From: Vibrio stylophorae
Lineage (GTDB): Bacteria > Pseudomonadota > Gammaproteobacteria > Enterobacterales > Vibrionaceae
Direction: 5' to 3'
DNA length: 64,000 nt
Assembly (NCBI RefSeq): GCF_921293875.1
Contig: NZ_CAKLDI010000001.1
Span: forward strand, 2,605,915 to 2,669,914
Every line of letters starts with the position of its first letter. Positions within the stretch are counted from its first letter, which is position 1. A program made the translations under genes and the position numbers. Under the pieces are notes generated by a model. That model worked only from the letters and a program-made list of their open reading frames with translations. It did not search any database and was not told the origin of the DNA. This document shows, piece by piece, positions 38,690-48,511 of this stretch.

Positions 38690-39934
38690 TTAAACCATAT
38701 AGTTCTGCGGCATGGCAATGCGCGCTACGCCAGACTCAACCGCCGCTTGCGCCACCGCTTTCGCCACACGTGGTAGCAAACGCGGATCCATTGGTTTCGG
38801 AATAATGTATTCACGGCCAAAGCTCAACGCCTCAACACCTGCCGCTTTTAATACTTCTGCAGGAACCGGCTCTTTGGCCAAGTGGCGAATGGCATCCACC
38901 GCCGCAATCTTCATCTCGGTATTGATCTCACTGGCGCGTACATCAAGAGCGCCACGGAACAAAAATGGAAAACAGAGCACGTTGTTAATCTGGTTTGGAT
39001 AATCCGAGCGACCCGTGCCCATAATCAAATCATCACGCACTTGATGCGCCAGCGCCGGTTTGATTTCTGGATCGGGGTTCGAACATGCAAACACAATGGG
39101 CTTGTCTGCCATCAAAGCTAGCGCTTCTGGTGGCAATAAATCTGGGCCAGAGACACCGACAAAAATATCAGCGCCTTGAATGACGTCTTCCAGCGTGCGC
39201 TTATCAGTATTATTGGCAAACAGCTTTTTGTACTCATTGAGATCATCACGACGGGTATGAATCACCCCTTTGCGATCCAACATATAGATTTTTTCACGCT
39301 GCGCACCGCATTGAATCAACAGCTCCATACAAGCAACCGCAGCTGCGCCTGCGCCCAAACAAACAATAATCGCCTCTTCCAGTTGTTTGCCTTGTAGCTC
39401 AAGCGCATTGAGCATACCGGCGGCAGTCACAATCGCTGTACCATGCTGATCATCGTGGAACACAGGTACTTGGCAGCGTTCAATCAGCTTTTTCTCAATC
39501 TCAAAACAATCAGGCGCCTTAATATCTTCAAGGTTGATGCCACCAAAGGTATCCGCGATATTGGCCACGGTATCGACAAACTCATCAATGGTGCGATGCT
39601 TGACCTCAATATCAATGGCATCAAGACCAGCAAAACGTTTGAACAGCAGCGCTTTACCTTCCATCACAGGCTTGGATGCCAAAGGCCCCAAGTTGCCCAG
39701 CCCCAAAATGGCAGTGCCGTTTGAAATCACCGCAACCATGTTGCCCTTACCGGTGTACTTATAAACATTTTCCGCATCTTGCGCGATTTCACGCACTGGC
39801 TCTGCCACGCCTGGGCTATAAGCAAGCGCGAGATCCTCTGCGGTATCCGCAGGTTTGGTGAGTTCAACGGCGATCTTCCCTGGAACGGGATAAGCATGGT
39901 AATGCAGCGCTTGCTGGCGAAGTTGGTCTGACAT
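38690..39934 (-). CDS. Malic enzyme, short single-domain form
   Basis: The enzyme oxidatively decarboxylates malate to pyruvate with NAD(P)+. The 414-residue product has the malic domain (LALAYSPGVAEPVREIA, then DIEVKHRTIDEFVDTVANI, EDIKAPDCFEIEKKL) with the metal site FHDDQHGTA, and the Rossmann motif GAGAAAVACMELL. It lacks the phosphotransacetylase-like extension of E. coli MaeB. The symbol maeB is possible but cofactor choice cannot be read safely. Confidence 0.92.
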   Translation of the reverse strand: MSDQLRQQALHYHAYPVPGKIAVELTKPADTAEDLALAYSPGVAEPVREIAQDAENVYKYTGKGNMVAVISNGTAILGLGNLGPLASKPVMEGKALLFKRFAGLDAIDIEVKHRTIDEFVDTVANIADTFGGINLEDIKAPDCFEIEKKLIERCQVPVFHDDQHGTAIVTAAGMLNALELQGKQLEEAIIVCLGAGAAAVACMELLIQCGAQREKIYMLDRKGVIHTRRDDLNEYKKLFANNTDKRTLEDVIQGADIFVGVSGPDLLPPEALALMADKPIVFACSNPDPEIKPALAHQVRDDLIMGTGRSDYPNQINNVLCFPFLFRGALDVRASEINTEMKIAAVDAIRHLAKEPVPAEVLKAAGVEALSFGREYIIPKPMDPRLLPRVAKAVAQAAVESGVARIAMPQNYMV

Positions 39935-40030
39935 GGTTCATGTATCCTGATTGTTATCAATTCTTTAATTTTGAAGGCTGCTAAATACAAAAACTGTGAT
40001 TCAGCGCGAATATGATTACAGATTGAGCAT

Positions 40031-40048
40031 AATTGGCAAGCGCCAATT
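40031..40048. repeat. Small palindrome upstream of the malic enzyme gene
   Basis: AATTGGC-AAGC-GCCAATT, a perfect 7-bp inverted repeat about 100 nt upstream of the malic enzyme start and just after the rpmE terminator. It could be an operator; no regulator can be named. Confidence 0.35.
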
Positions 40049-40070
40049 GTCCTTAGCGATTTTCAGACAT

Positions 40071-40098
40071 AAAAAAAGGGATGCTAAAAAGCACCCCC
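40071..40098 (-). terminator. Terminator after rpmE
   Basis: Minus strand GGGGTGC / GCATCCC around TTTTTA, followed by TTTTTTT. Confidence 0.8.
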
Positions 40099-40119
40099 TT
40101 CTCGATTCTGCTAACGCAA

Positions 40120-40329
40120 TTACTTGCTAAGCATACCGAAACGCTTGTTGAAGCGATCAACACGGCCGCCGGTGTCAACGATACGTTGCTTACCAGTGTA
40201 GAATGGGTGACATTTGTCACACACGTCTAGGTTTAGATCTTTACCAACAGTTGAAGCAACTTCGATAACGTTACCGCAAGAACATTTTGCAGTGATTACT
40301 TTGTATTCTGGGTGGATACCAGCTTTCAT
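40120..40329 (-). CDS. rpmE: 50S ribosomal protein L31 (bL31), zinc-binding form
   Basis: L31 bridges the 50S central protuberance and the 30S head. The 69-residue product has C16, C18, C37 and C40 (KCSCG and CDKCHPF), so it is the zinc-bound L31; many bacteria also carry a Zur-regulated zinc-free copy elsewhere. It has its own strong promoter and terminator and lies divergent from priA, as in vibrios and enterobacteria. Confidence 0.97.
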   Translation of the reverse strand: MKAGIHPEYKVITAKCSCGNVIEVASTVGKDLNLDVCDKCHPFYTGKQRIVDTGGRVDRFNKRFGMLSK

Positions 40330-40419
40330 GGGAAAACCTCTAATGAAAGGCCGTGCCGCTCTTCCGATCCAAAGCCGGACACCGCACGTCGTTAAATAAC
40401 AATTGTGTTAAGGCCGCGG

Positions 40420-40448
40420 ATTTTAATCAATCATCGCCCTCGGATCAA
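40420..40448 (-). promoter_or_regulatory. rpmE promoter
   Basis: Minus strand TTGATC (40443-40448), 17 bp spacer, TAAAAT (40420-40425), about 85 nt upstream of rpmE. Confidence 0.8.
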
Positions 40449-40576
40449 CCTTTGCTGCAGATCTTTTCGCCACAATTCAAGCCCCTCAATTGGTGCCATT
40501 GGCGAAGCCTGATACACTGAGCCATTCCTATTTTTCCGGTGCATTGGGCATCGAAATATTGAGTAGATTGCCACCC

Positions 40577-42775
40577 ATGACTATAGCGCGCATCGCCCTT
40601 CCCGTCCCGCTCGATAAGCTATTTGATTATCGTATCGGTGACACACAACCCAAGGTTGGCGCGCGTGTAAAAGTCCCCTTTGGTCCGCGCCAACTCATTG
40701 GTATGGTTGTGGCGTTACCGCAACACAGTGACTACCCCATCGAAAAACTCAAAGCCATTAGCCAAGTACTCGATGCCGAGCCACTCTGGCAACCGCCGCT
40801 CTATCAAACGCTACAATGGCTAAGTCACTACTATCAATATCCACTGGGCGATACCCTCAATCTATTGATGCCCGCAGCGCTGCGCCAAGGTAAACCCGCG
40901 TCGATGCAAGCGCTCAAAATGTGGCGCATCACCGACCAAGGGCGCAACGAACAACATACGCTAGCTAAAAATGCGCACCAGCAAGCAAGGTTATTGGCTG
41001 CTCTCACCAACCAAGCACAATCACACAGTGATCTTCAACAGGCTGAATTTAGCGCAGCTACCATCAATAGCTTGGCGAAAAAAGGCTGGATTGAATCCTT
41101 TTTTGAAGCGCAAAAAAACACCAGTTTATGGCCCAAGCAGGCACCGCTAAAACAAGCGCCGCTGCAACTGAACGATGAACAAGCCTTGGCCGTTGCGACC
41201 ATTCAAAGCCAACACGAATTTGCCTGTTTATTGCTTGAAGGGATCACCGGCTCAGGCAAGACTGAAGTCTATCTACAAGCCATTGCACCGGTGTTAGAAC
41301 AAGGCAAGCAAGTCTTGGTTCTGGTGCCGGAGATTGGCCTCACCCCGCAGACCATCGCTCGATTTACGGAGCGTTTTGATGTCCCCGTTGCCGTGGTCCA
41401 CTCCAACCTCAACGATACTGAACGCCTCAAAGCTTGGCTCAATGCGCGTGATAATCACTGCGCCATTGTGATTGGTACGCGCTCAGCGCTATTTACGCCA
41501 TTTCATGACTTGGGGCTCATTGTGGTGGATGAGGAGCATGATGCCTCCTATAAACAGCAAGACACCATTCGCTACCATGCCCGTGATGCCGCGATTATGC
41601 GTGCCAATAAAGAGCAAATCCCCATAGTGCTTGGCTCGGCAACACCTTCTTTGGAGACGCTGTATAATGCGCAAACTGGTAAATATCATCACCTCACCCT
41701 TAAACGACGCGCAGGCAATGCCAGCCTGACCAAAAATCGCCTGCTGGATATCAAAGGCATGCATTGTGAGGCGGGTCTGAGTGCGCCACTGATGGCGCAA
41801 ATGCGCCAGCATCTGCAAGCGGGTAATCAGGTGATGCTATTTCTCAATCGTCGCGGCTTTGCACCTGCATTGATCTGTCATGAGTGCGGCTGGCTGGCAC
41901 AATGCCCACGCTGTGAGCGTTATTACACTGTGCATCAGCAATCGCAGCAGCTATGTTGTCATCACTGCGCCACCCAGCGACCACTACCGCATCAATGCCA
42001 TCAATGTGGCTCAACACAGCTGGCAGGCGTCGGCGTCGGTACAGAGCAACTTGAGCAAACACTGCAACACCTATTTCCTGATTTCTCAGCGATTCGCATC
42101 GACCGTGATAGTACTCGACGAAAAGGCAGTCTTGATCAGGCGTTAACCGCTATTGCGCAAAATCAGCATCAAATTTTAATTGGCACGCAAATGCTAGCCA
42201 AAGGCCATCACTTTCCCAATGTCACCCTTGTGGGTTTAATTGATGTAGATAGTGCATTGTTTTGTAATGACTTTCGTGCCCCTGAGCGTCTTGCCCAACT
42301 ATTTGTGCAAGTCGCTGGCCGCGCTGGACGTGCCAGTAAACCCGGCGAAGTGGTACTGCAAACCCATCATCCTGAACACCCTCTTCTTCTTTCTCTGTTG
42401 CGATCCGGTTATGGACCATTTGCACAAGAAGCACTCAATGAACGGCGCATCGCTGAATTACCGCCCTACAGTCATCTGTGTTTATTTCGCGCAGAAGATC
42501 ATCAAGGTTCACAAGCCGAACTGTTTTTGTCTCAGGTGAAACAAACTCTCGAGGCGCATCCAGAATTCAAGGCACACGATCATTTCATTATGGGTCCAAT
42601 GCCAGCCCCTATGGCCAAAAGAGCGGGCCGATACCGCTGGCAACTTATTTTGCAATCGAATCAAAGAAGTTTACGTAACAAACTGATAAGTCAAAGTAAA
42701 ACAGCCATTAACATTTTACCTCTCAGCAATAAGGTACGCTGGTCCATGGACGTAGACCCGCAGGATATGAGCTAG
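40577..42775 (+). CDS. priA: Primosomal helicase PriA
   Basis: PriA recognises forked DNA and reloads the replisome at stalled forks. The 732-residue product has the 3' DNA-binding domain (RIALPVPLDKLFDYRIG), Walker A GITGSGKTE (about residue 225), the DEEH box and zinc ligands in CHECGWLAQCPRC and CCHHC...CHQCGS. I placed the start at MTIARIALP, which gives the same length as E. coli PriA; an upstream in-frame start would add 29 odd residues. Confidence 0.96.
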   Translation: MTIARIALPVPLDKLFDYRIGDTQPKVGARVKVPFGPRQLIGMVVALPQHSDYPIEKLKAISQVLDAEPLWQPPLYQTLQWLSHYYQYPLGDTLNLLMPAALRQGKPASMQALKMWRITDQGRNEQHTLAKNAHQQARLLAALTNQAQSHSDLQQAEFSAATINSLAKKGWIESFFEAQKNTSLWPKQAPLKQAPLQLNDEQALAVATIQSQHEFACLLLEGITGSGKTEVYLQAIAPVLEQGKQVLVLVPEIGLTPQTIARFTERFDVPVAVVHSNLNDTERLKAWLNARDNHCAIVIGTRSALFTPFHDLGLIVVDEEHDASYKQQDTIRYHARDAAIMRANKEQIPIVLGSATPSLETLYNAQTGKYHHLTLKRRAGNASLTKNRLLDIKGMHCEAGLSAPLMAQMRQHLQAGNQVMLFLNRRGFAPALICHECGWLAQCPRCERYYTVHQQSQQLCCHHCATQRPLPHQCHQCGSTQLAGVGVGTEQLEQTLQHLFPDFSAIRIDRDSTRRKGSLDQALTAIAQNQHQILIGTQMLAKGHHFPNVTLVGLIDVDSALFCNDFRAPERLAQLFVQVAGRAGRASKPGEVVLQTHHPEHPLLLSLLRSGYGPFAQEALNERRIAELPPYSHLCLFRAEDHQGSQAELFLSQVKQTLEAHPEFKAHDHFIMGPMPAPMAKRAGRYRWQLILQSNQRSLRNKLISQSKTAINILPLSNKVRWSMDVDPQDMS

Positions 42776-42954
42776 CGAAAAATTAACCACTCTGGGGCTC
42801 AGCTCACGAAAACCATGTAACTTTTGCTAGTCAGCTCGTGTTTCACGGCGCGAATTAAGATTACAATATAGCCATTCATCGAGATTCTTTGAGCGGCCGA
42901 TTTGCTGCTTATTCGATGCTGACCCACCGAGAGAAATGAGAGAGGATTACCACT

Positions 42955-43959
42955 ATGGCGACAATGAAGGATGTTGCCCAGCTAGCAGGCGTTTCAACAG
43001 CCACGGTTTCCCGTGCTTTGATGAACCCAGAGAAGGTCTCTGCCTCAACCCGCAAAAAGGTTGAGAAAGCTGTGCTAGATGCGGGCTATTCGCCGAACTC
43101 ATTGGCTCGCAATCTACGCCGCAATGAATCCAAAACGATTGTTGCCATCATCCCTGATATCTGTGACCCCTATTACGCCGAAATTATTCGCGGTATCGAG
43201 GAAGCAGCGATGGAGCACGGTTATTTGGTTCTACTCGGCGATGGCGGCCAACAGAAAAACCGTGAAAATTCATTCGTAAACCTAGTTTTTACCAAACAAG
43301 CAGATGGCATGCTACTGCTCGGCACTGATGTGCCTTTTGATGTCAGCAAGCCTGAGCAAAAGAACCTACCACCATTGGTGATGGCCTGTGAGTATGCTCC
43401 CGAGTTGGAACTGCCAACCGTACATATTGATAACCTCACCGCAGCCTTTGAAGTGGTGAACTATCTGACCCAAATGGGTCACAAACGTATTGCCACTATC
43501 ACCGGCTCTGATAGCGCCGCGATCAGCAATTTCCGCCATCAAGGCTATCAACAAGCGATGCGTCGTGCTGGTATTGAAATCAATCCAGCTTATCGCGTCA
43601 AAGGTGACTACAGCTTTGCTGGCGGCGCGCGTGCCATGACCTCGCTATTGTCCTTGCCTGAGCCTCCAACCGCGGTGTTCTGTCACAATGACACCATGGC
43701 CATTGGTGCCATGCAACAAGCCAAACGTCTTGGTCTACGCGTTCCACAGGATATCTCTGTGGTTGGCTTTGATGACATTAAGTTCTCTGAGTACTGCGAT
43801 CCACCGCTCACCACAGTCTCTCAACCACGCTACGACATTGGTCGCAAAGCGATGTTGATGCTGCTGGAATTGCTCCGTGGTAAAGAAGTACAAGCTGGCT
43901 CGCGTCTGCTGGATGCCAAGCTAGTGATTCGTGAAAGTGCGGCGCCACCATCTCGTTAA
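42955..43959 (+). CDS. cytR: LacI-family regulator CytR
   Basis: CytR represses nucleoside uptake and catabolism genes, usually together with CRP, and responds to cytidine. The 334-residue product has the LacI helix-turn-helix TMKDVAQLAGVSTATVSRAL, the hinge helix and the periplasmic-binding-protein fold with CDPYYAEIIRGIEEAA and VVGFDDIKFSEY. Its position before ftsN and after priA supports CytR rather than another LacI member. In vibrios CytR also controls competence and biofilm genes. Confidence 0.94.
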   Translation: MATMKDVAQLAGVSTATVSRALMNPEKVSASTRKKVEKAVLDAGYSPNSLARNLRRNESKTIVAIIPDICDPYYAEIIRGIEEAAMEHGYLVLLGDGGQQKNRENSFVNLVFTKQADGMLLLGTDVPFDVSKPEQKNLPPLVMACEYAPELELPTVHIDNLTAAFEVVNYLTQMGHKRIATITGSDSAAISNFRHQGYQQAMRRAGIEINPAYRVKGDYSFAGGARAMTSLLSLPEPPTAVFCHNDTMAIGAMQQAKRLGLRVPQDISVVGFDDIKFSEYCDPPLTTVSQPRYDIGRKAMLMLLELLRGKEVQAGSRLLDAKLVIRESAAPPSR

Positions 43960-43984
43960 TTCAATTTGCCAAACTATTCATCGA

Positions 43985-44016
43985 TATACGCCAGCAACTG
44001 CTGGCGTATTTTTTTC
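43985..44016 (+). terminator. Terminator after cytR
   Basis: ATACGCCAGCA / TGCTGGCGTAT with a short loop and a run of T. Confidence 0.88.
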
Positions 44017-44141
44017 ACCAAATTGCATCAATACCCTGAACAAAATGCCATCTTGCCCCCACTTTTATGGCTGCCTCTAGCCTCAGCGCGCGCAAGTCAG
44101 TAACATGCACCCCATGTCCCCTCAATCATTCACAGCAGAAC

Positions 44142-44714
44142 GTGGCACCAAGAGATTACGTAAAACGTGGCCGTGCGCCCAAAAAAACCAAAACCAGTAA
44201 AAAGCCTGCGCGTCCGCAAGGCGCATCACGCACCTTTGTTGCTGTGACAGCGCTGCTAATTGGCGTCTTTATTTTTGGTCTGATCAACCTATCCGGTGAT
44301 GATTCAGCCCCGCAACCGCAGCCAAAACCCGAGAAAATCGTGGTCACTCAGCCAGTACAAAAACCCAAACCTGTGGCTGAGAAAAAACCGTTACCCCCTA
44401 AGCCTGAAGAGACTTGGAGCTATATTGAAGAGCTTGAAAATAAAGAAGTAACGGTTGAAGCGAAAAAGGTGAACAACAAGCCAAAGCAACCTTATCTGAT
44501 GCAGTGCGGTGCCTATAAAACCTTGGCGCAAGCTGAAGAGCGTAAAGCGATGATCGCCTTTCAAGGCTTAACCAGTCGCATTCACCATGAAGGCAGCTGG
44601 TATAAAGTAGTGTTAGGGCCTTACCCACAAAAACGCCAAGCCGAAAGTGATCGCCATAAACTGCAGCGCAATAAAATCGAACCTTGCGCCATTTGGTTCT
44701 GGAATATCGATTAA
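44142..44714 (+). CDS. ftsN: Cell division protein FtsN, short form, GTG start
   Basis: FtsN triggers septal peptidoglycan synthesis through FtsA and FtsQLB/FtsWI. The 190-residue product begins at GTG with APRDYVKRGRAPKK, the FtsA-binding cytoplasmic tail, has one membrane helix (FVAVTALLIGVFIFGLI), a short proline/lysine-rich periplasmic linker and a C-terminal SPOR domain (YLMQCGAYKTLAQAEERKA ... YKVVLGPYPQKRQAE). It is much shorter than E. coli FtsN (319). A longer ATG frame upstream lacks the conserved start. Confidence 0.93.
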   Translation: MAPRDYVKRGRAPKKTKTSKKPARPQGASRTFVAVTALLIGVFIFGLINLSGDDSAPQPQPKPEKIVVTQPVQKPKPVAEKKPLPPKPEETWSYIEELENKEVTVEAKKVNNKPKQPYLMQCGAYKTLAQAEERKAMIAFQGLTSRIHHEGSWYKVVLGPYPQKRQAESDRHKLQRNKIEPCAIWFWNID

Positions 44715-44733
44715 TTTTGCTATATTTCCCATC

Positions 44734-44761
44734 AACAGCAGGCTCCGCCTGCTGTTTTTTT
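44734..44761 (+). terminator. Terminator after ftsN
   Basis: ACAGCAGGC / GCCTGCTGT around TCC, followed by TTTTTTT. Confidence 0.88.
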
Positions 44762-44793
44762 ATGCCATCGATCACGTATCCCTGTTTTTTCTC

Positions 44794-44822
44794 CTTGAAA
44801 ATTTCACCATCCACCCCCACCT
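44794..44822 (+). promoter_or_regulatory. Sigma-32 (heat shock) promoter of hslVU
   Basis: CTTGAAA (44794-44800), 14-bp spacer, CCCCACCT (44815-44822), close to the RpoH consensus CTTGAAA / CCCCATNT. It lies about 45 nt before the hslV start. hslVU is heat-induced in E. coli. Confidence 0.8.
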
Positions 44823-44865
44823 TTTCAAAAACAGCGCATGCTGAAACCGAACAAAGAGGTCTACT

Positions 44866-45393
44866 GTGACTACAATCGTCTCTGTCCGCCGCGACAATAA
44901 AGTGGTGATCGCTGGTGATGGCCAAGTATCTATGGGTAATACCGTGATGAAAGGCAACGCCAAAAAAGTACGTCGTCTCTACCACGGCAAAGTTCTGGCT
45001 GGTTTTGCTGGCGGCACAGCAGATGCTTTTACTCTATTTGAGCGCTTTGAAAGCAAACTAGAAATGCACCAAGGCCATCTCACCAAGGCGGCGGTTGAAC
45101 TCGCCAAAGATTGGCGCACCGATCGCAACCTACGTCGCTTAGAAGCCCTACTGGCTGTCGCCGATGAAAGTGCATCTTTGATTATTACGGGTAACGGTGA
45201 CGTGGTTCAGCCGGAGCACGATCTCATTGCCATTGGCTCTGGCGGCAACTATGCACAAGCCGCAGCACTGGCATTGTTGGAAAACACTGAGCTTGATGCC
45301 GAAGTCATCGCGAAAAAAGCACTGACCATCGCGGGTGATATCTGTGTATTCACCAACCAATTCCACACCATCGAAACTCTTGAGATTAAGTAG
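44866..45393 (+). CDS. hslV: HslUV protease peptidase subunit HslV (ClpQ), GTG start
   Basis: HslV is the proteasome-like threonine peptidase. After removal of the initiator, the sequence begins [21 protein letters not shown], exposing the catalytic threonine. The 175-residue length is normal and GNVKK-like [10 protein letters not shown] and [14 protein letters not shown] match the family. Start is GTG with AGAGG upstream. hslU follows 9 nt later. Confidence 0.97.
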   Translation: MTTIVSVRRDNKVVIAGDGQVSMGNTVMKGNAKKVRRLYHGKVLAGFAGGTADAFTLFERFESKLEMHQGHLTKAAVELAKDWRTDRNLRRLEALLAVADESASLIITGNGDVVQPEHDLIAIGSGGNYAQAAALALLENTELDAEVIAKKALTIAGDICVFTNQFHTIETLEIK

Positions 45394-45402
45394 GACATTG
45401 CC

Positions 45403-46734
45403 ATGACTGCGATGACACCGCGCGAAATCGCGCACGAACTCAACCGTCACATTATCGGCCAAGATCAAGCTAAGCGTGCAGTAGCTATTGCCCTGCGTAA
45501 CCGCTGGCGCCGTATGCAGCTCGCCGAAGAGATGCGCGCTGAAGTGACACCAAAGAACATTTTAATGATTGGCCCAACGGGTGTGGGTAAAACTGAAATT
45601 GCCCGTCGTCTTGCCAAACTTGCCAACGCGCCATTTATCAAAGTGGAAGCGACCAAATTTACCGAAGTGGGCTATGTCGGTAAGGAAGTGGAAACCATTA
45701 TTCGCGATCTCACCGATGCTGCGATGAAACTAGTCCGCCAGCAAGAGATGGACAAAGTTCAAATTCGCGCTGCAGAGCTTGCCGAAGAACGTATTTTGGA
45801 TGCCCTTTTGCCACCAGCACGTGATGCTTGGGGTCAAAATGAGCAAAGCGATAGCCAAAGCAACACCCGGCAGGTGTTCCGCAAAAAACTACGTGAAGGT
45901 CAGCTCAACGACAAAGAGATTGAAATTGAACTTGCCGCGCCGCAAATGGGCGTTGAAATCATGGCACCTCCAGGCATGGAAGACATGACCAACCAGCTAC
46001 AAAGCATGTTCCAAAATCTATCGGGCAACACCAGCAAAAAGCGCAAGATGAAAGTTAAAGATGCGCTTAAACAAGCCACCGAAGAGGAAGCGGCAAAACT
46101 GGTCAATCAAGAAGAGCTCAAAACCAAAGTGATCGACTCTGTTGAGAACAACGGCATTGTGTTTATCGATGAGATTGACAAGATCTGTAAGCGCGGTGAA
46201 GTGTCTGGTCCTGATGTGTCACGCGAAGGCGTACAGCGCGATCTACTGCCATTGGTGGAAGGTTGTACTGTATCGACCAAACACGGCATGGTGAAAACTG
46301 ACCATATCCTATTTATCGCCTCTGGTGCATTCCAAGTGGCGAAACCATCGGACCTGATTCCTGAGCTTCAAGGCCGTCTACCGATTCGCGTTGAGCTGCA
46401 AGCACTTAGTGCAGATGATTTCAAACGCATTCTAAAAGAGCCAAACGCCTCTTTGACTGAGCAGTACAAAGCACTGATGGCCACTGAAGGGATGAAGATT
46501 GAATTCACTGAAGATGGTATTGAGCAGCTTGCCAACGCCGCATGGCAAGTGAATGAGCGCACTGAAAACATTGGCGCGCGCCGTCTACACACAGTGATGG
46601 AACGCTTGATGGATGAGGTGTCTTACGATGCTTCTGAGCGTGAGGGTGAAATCTTAGTGATTGACGCTGCTTACGTGAACAAACAATTGGGTGAGCTGGT
46701 ACAAGACGAAGATCTCAGCCGCTTTATTCTATAA
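45403..46734 (+). CDS. hslU: HslUV protease ATPase subunit HslU (ClpY)
   Basis: HslU unfolds substrates and feeds them to HslV. The 443-residue product has Walker [10 protein letters not shown] (about residue 57), the pore loop GYVGKEVE, the I-domain (about 110-240), Walker B FIDEID and the C-terminal ARF tail ending DLSRFIL, which inserts into HslV to activate it. The operon has a heat shock promoter and ends with a terminator. Confidence 0.98.
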   Translation: MTAMTPREIAHELNRHIIGQDQAKRAVAIALRNRWRRMQLAEEMRAEVTPKNILMIGPTGVGKTEIARRLAKLANAPFIKVEATKFTEVGYVGKEVETIIRDLTDAAMKLVRQQEMDKVQIRAAELAEERILDALLPPARDAWGQNEQSDSQSNTRQVFRKKLREGQLNDKEIEIELAAPQMGVEIMAPPGMEDMTNQLQSMFQNLSGNTSKKRKMKVKDALKQATEEEAAKLVNQEELKTKVIDSVENNGIVFIDEIDKICKRGEVSGPDVSREGVQRDLLPLVEGCTVSTKHGMVKTDHILFIASGAFQVAKPSDLIPELQGRLPIRVELQALSADDFKRILKEPNASLTEQYKALMATEGMKIEFTEDGIEQLANAAWQVNERTENIGARRLHTVMERLMDEVSYDASEREGEILVIDAAYVNKQLGELVQDEDLSRFIL

Positions 46735-46749
46735 GCACCCCATTGCAGA

Positions 46750-46777
46750 TAACGGCGACTCAGGTCGCCGTTTTTTA
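46750..46777 (+). terminator. Terminator after hslU
   Basis: AACGGCGAC / GTCGCCGTT with TCAG loop and TTTTTT. Confidence 0.9.
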
Positions 46778-46864
46778 TGTTAGTGTTTCGCCCGCGAGAC
46801 AACGAATTTGCCAGCGCGCGGTAAGCAAGGAATAATAGCCACCTCACTGTTGTCTGGAGCTGTT

Positions 46865-47776
46865 ATGACTCAGCCACGCTCTTCGGCCATTTGGCTTGAT
46901 GCGATTCGTCCGAAAACACTTCCCCTTGCGCTTGCATCCATTATCACCGGAAGTGCCATTGCTGCTTGGCAGCAAACCTTTAGCTGGACCGTCAGTATCC
47001 TGACCCTAGTCACCGCCATGTTGTTACAGATTTTGTCCAATCTTGCCAACGACTACGGCGATGCCATTCAAGGGACGGACAACGCGCAACGTCTTGGCCC
47101 TATTCGCGGTATTCAGCAAGGACATATCAGCTTAAAAGCAATGCGCAATGCGCTCATTGTCACCGTATTGCTGACTTGCCTCTCTGGCCTCACCCTAATC
47201 TTTCATGCCTGCGCTCACCTAAGCGACATCATGAGCTTTATTGGCCTTGGCGCACTCGCCATTTTTGCCGCCATTACCTATACCGTCGGCAACAAACCCT
47301 ATGGCTATATGGGTCTGGGTGATATTTCCGTGCTTATTTTCTTTGGTTGGCTTGGCGTGGCTGGCACCTATTATTTGCATGTAGGCACGCTATCGAGCCA
47401 AATTTTACTGCCCGCCACCGCCTGTGGTTTATTGGCTGTCGCCGTGCTCAATATCAACAACCTGCGCGATATTGATAACGATCGCGCCTGCGGTAAAAAC
47501 ACCCTTGCGGTACGTTTTGGGCCGCGCTGGGGCCGCATCTATCATCTGGTTTTACTCAGCACCGCAATGCTCTGCTTTATCGCCTTTGCGCTGCTTTCCC
47601 ATGCGCATTGGACGGGTTACCTATTTTTAGCCGCATTGCCGCTCATTGTTCATCACGGCCTTGCTGTTTGGCGCGCACCTAATGGCCAAGCGCTGCGTCC
47701 GATGATGGGCACCATCGTCAAATGCGCCCTGTTAACCAACGCCCTATTCGCGCTGGGGCTAATCATCAAGATCTAA
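46865..47776 (+). CDS. menA: 1,4-dihydroxy-2-naphthoate octaprenyltransferase
   Basis: MenA attaches the prenyl tail to DHNA in menaquinone synthesis at the inner membrane. The 303-residue product has about nine membrane helices of the UbiA fold, the first aspartate motif NLANDYGDAIQGTD and the second NNLRDIDNDRACGK. The start at MTQPRSSAIWLDAIRPKTLP has GGAG upstream; the frame is open 19 codons earlier without a ribosome site. Confidence 0.95.
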   Translation: MTQPRSSAIWLDAIRPKTLPLALASIITGSAIAAWQQTFSWTVSILTLVTAMLLQILSNLANDYGDAIQGTDNAQRLGPIRGIQQGHISLKAMRNALIVTVLLTCLSGLTLIFHACAHLSDIMSFIGLGALAIFAAITYTVGNKPYGYMGLGDISVLIFFGWLGVAGTYYLHVGTLSSQILLPATACGLLAVAVLNINNLRDIDNDRACGKNTLAVRFGPRWGRIYHLVLLSTAMLCFIAFALLSHAHWTGYLFLAALPLIVHHGLAVWRAPNGQALRPMMGTIVKCALLTNALFALGLIIKI

Positions 47777-47902
47777 ATCAAATGCTAGGCAAAAGAAACC
47801 CTAAACTGCCTAGTGGATCATTGTAATCAGCGCTTTGTTGTTTATACTTTCTTCAATATTTGTCGGCAGTTATGCCGCGTTTCGACTAAAGAAGTGAGCC
47901 TC

Positions 47903-48445
47903 ATGGAATACAATACATCAGAACTGTGCGATCTATTTATCGACCAAGTGGATGTGGTAGAGCCAATGTTCAGCAGCTATGGTGGCCGCAGCAGCTTTGC
48001 GGGCCAAATCACCACAGTGAAATGCTTTGAAGATAGCGGCGTTATTACAGAAACCATCGACCAAGAAGGTAGCGGTCGCGTGCTACTGATCGATGCCGGT
48101 GGTTCACTTCGCCGCGCTGTCGTTGATGCGGTGATTGCGCAAACCGCAGCAGATAATGGCTGGGAAGGTATTGTGGTCTACGGCTGTGTGCGCGATGTCG
48201 ATGAGATTGATAGCCTTGATATCGGCATTCAAGCCATCGCTTCTATTCCAGTTGGCGCAGCGCAAGAGAGCATTGGTGAAGTCGATGTACCCGTCAACTT
48301 TGGTGGCGTGACCTTCTTCCCTGAAGATTACCTCTATGCCGATAGCACAGGCGTTATTTTGTCATCTGAACCACTAGAGCTTGATGACGAATACGACGAA
48401 GATGAAGAAGAAGTCGAATCAGCAGACTTCGACGAGCAGGCTTAA
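47903..48445 (+). CDS. rraA: Ribonuclease E activity regulator RraA, with acidic tail
   Basis: RraA forms a ring that binds the RNase E scaffold and inhibits RNA decay. The 180-residue product starts [21 protein letters not shown] and contains FGGRSSF-like [10 protein letters not shown] and [17 protein letters not shown]. About 20 extra C-terminal residues are strongly acidic ([16 protein letters not shown]), absent from the 161-residue E. coli protein. The start has a moderate ribosome site; a longer frame 30 codons upstream is not conserved. Confidence 0.95.
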   Translation: MEYNTSELCDLFIDQVDVVEPMFSSYGGRSSFAGQITTVKCFEDSGVITETIDQEGSGRVLLIDAGGSLRRAVVDAVIAQTAADNGWEGIVVYGCVRDVDEIDSLDIGIQAIASIPVGAAQESIGEVDVPVNFGGVTFFPEDYLYADSTGVILSSEPLELDDEYDEDEEEVESADFDEQA

Positions 48446-48465
48446 TTCTCCTGCCAACAAACAAT

Positions 48466-48495
48466 AAAAAACGGAGCATCAGGCTCCGTTTTTTT
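48466..48495. terminator. Bidirectional terminator between rraA and zapB
   Basis: AAAAAACGGAGC / GCTCCGTTTTTT around ATCAG; the two flanking genes converge. Confidence 0.88.
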
Positions 48496-48511
48496 ATCGC
48501 AAGAAAATGGA

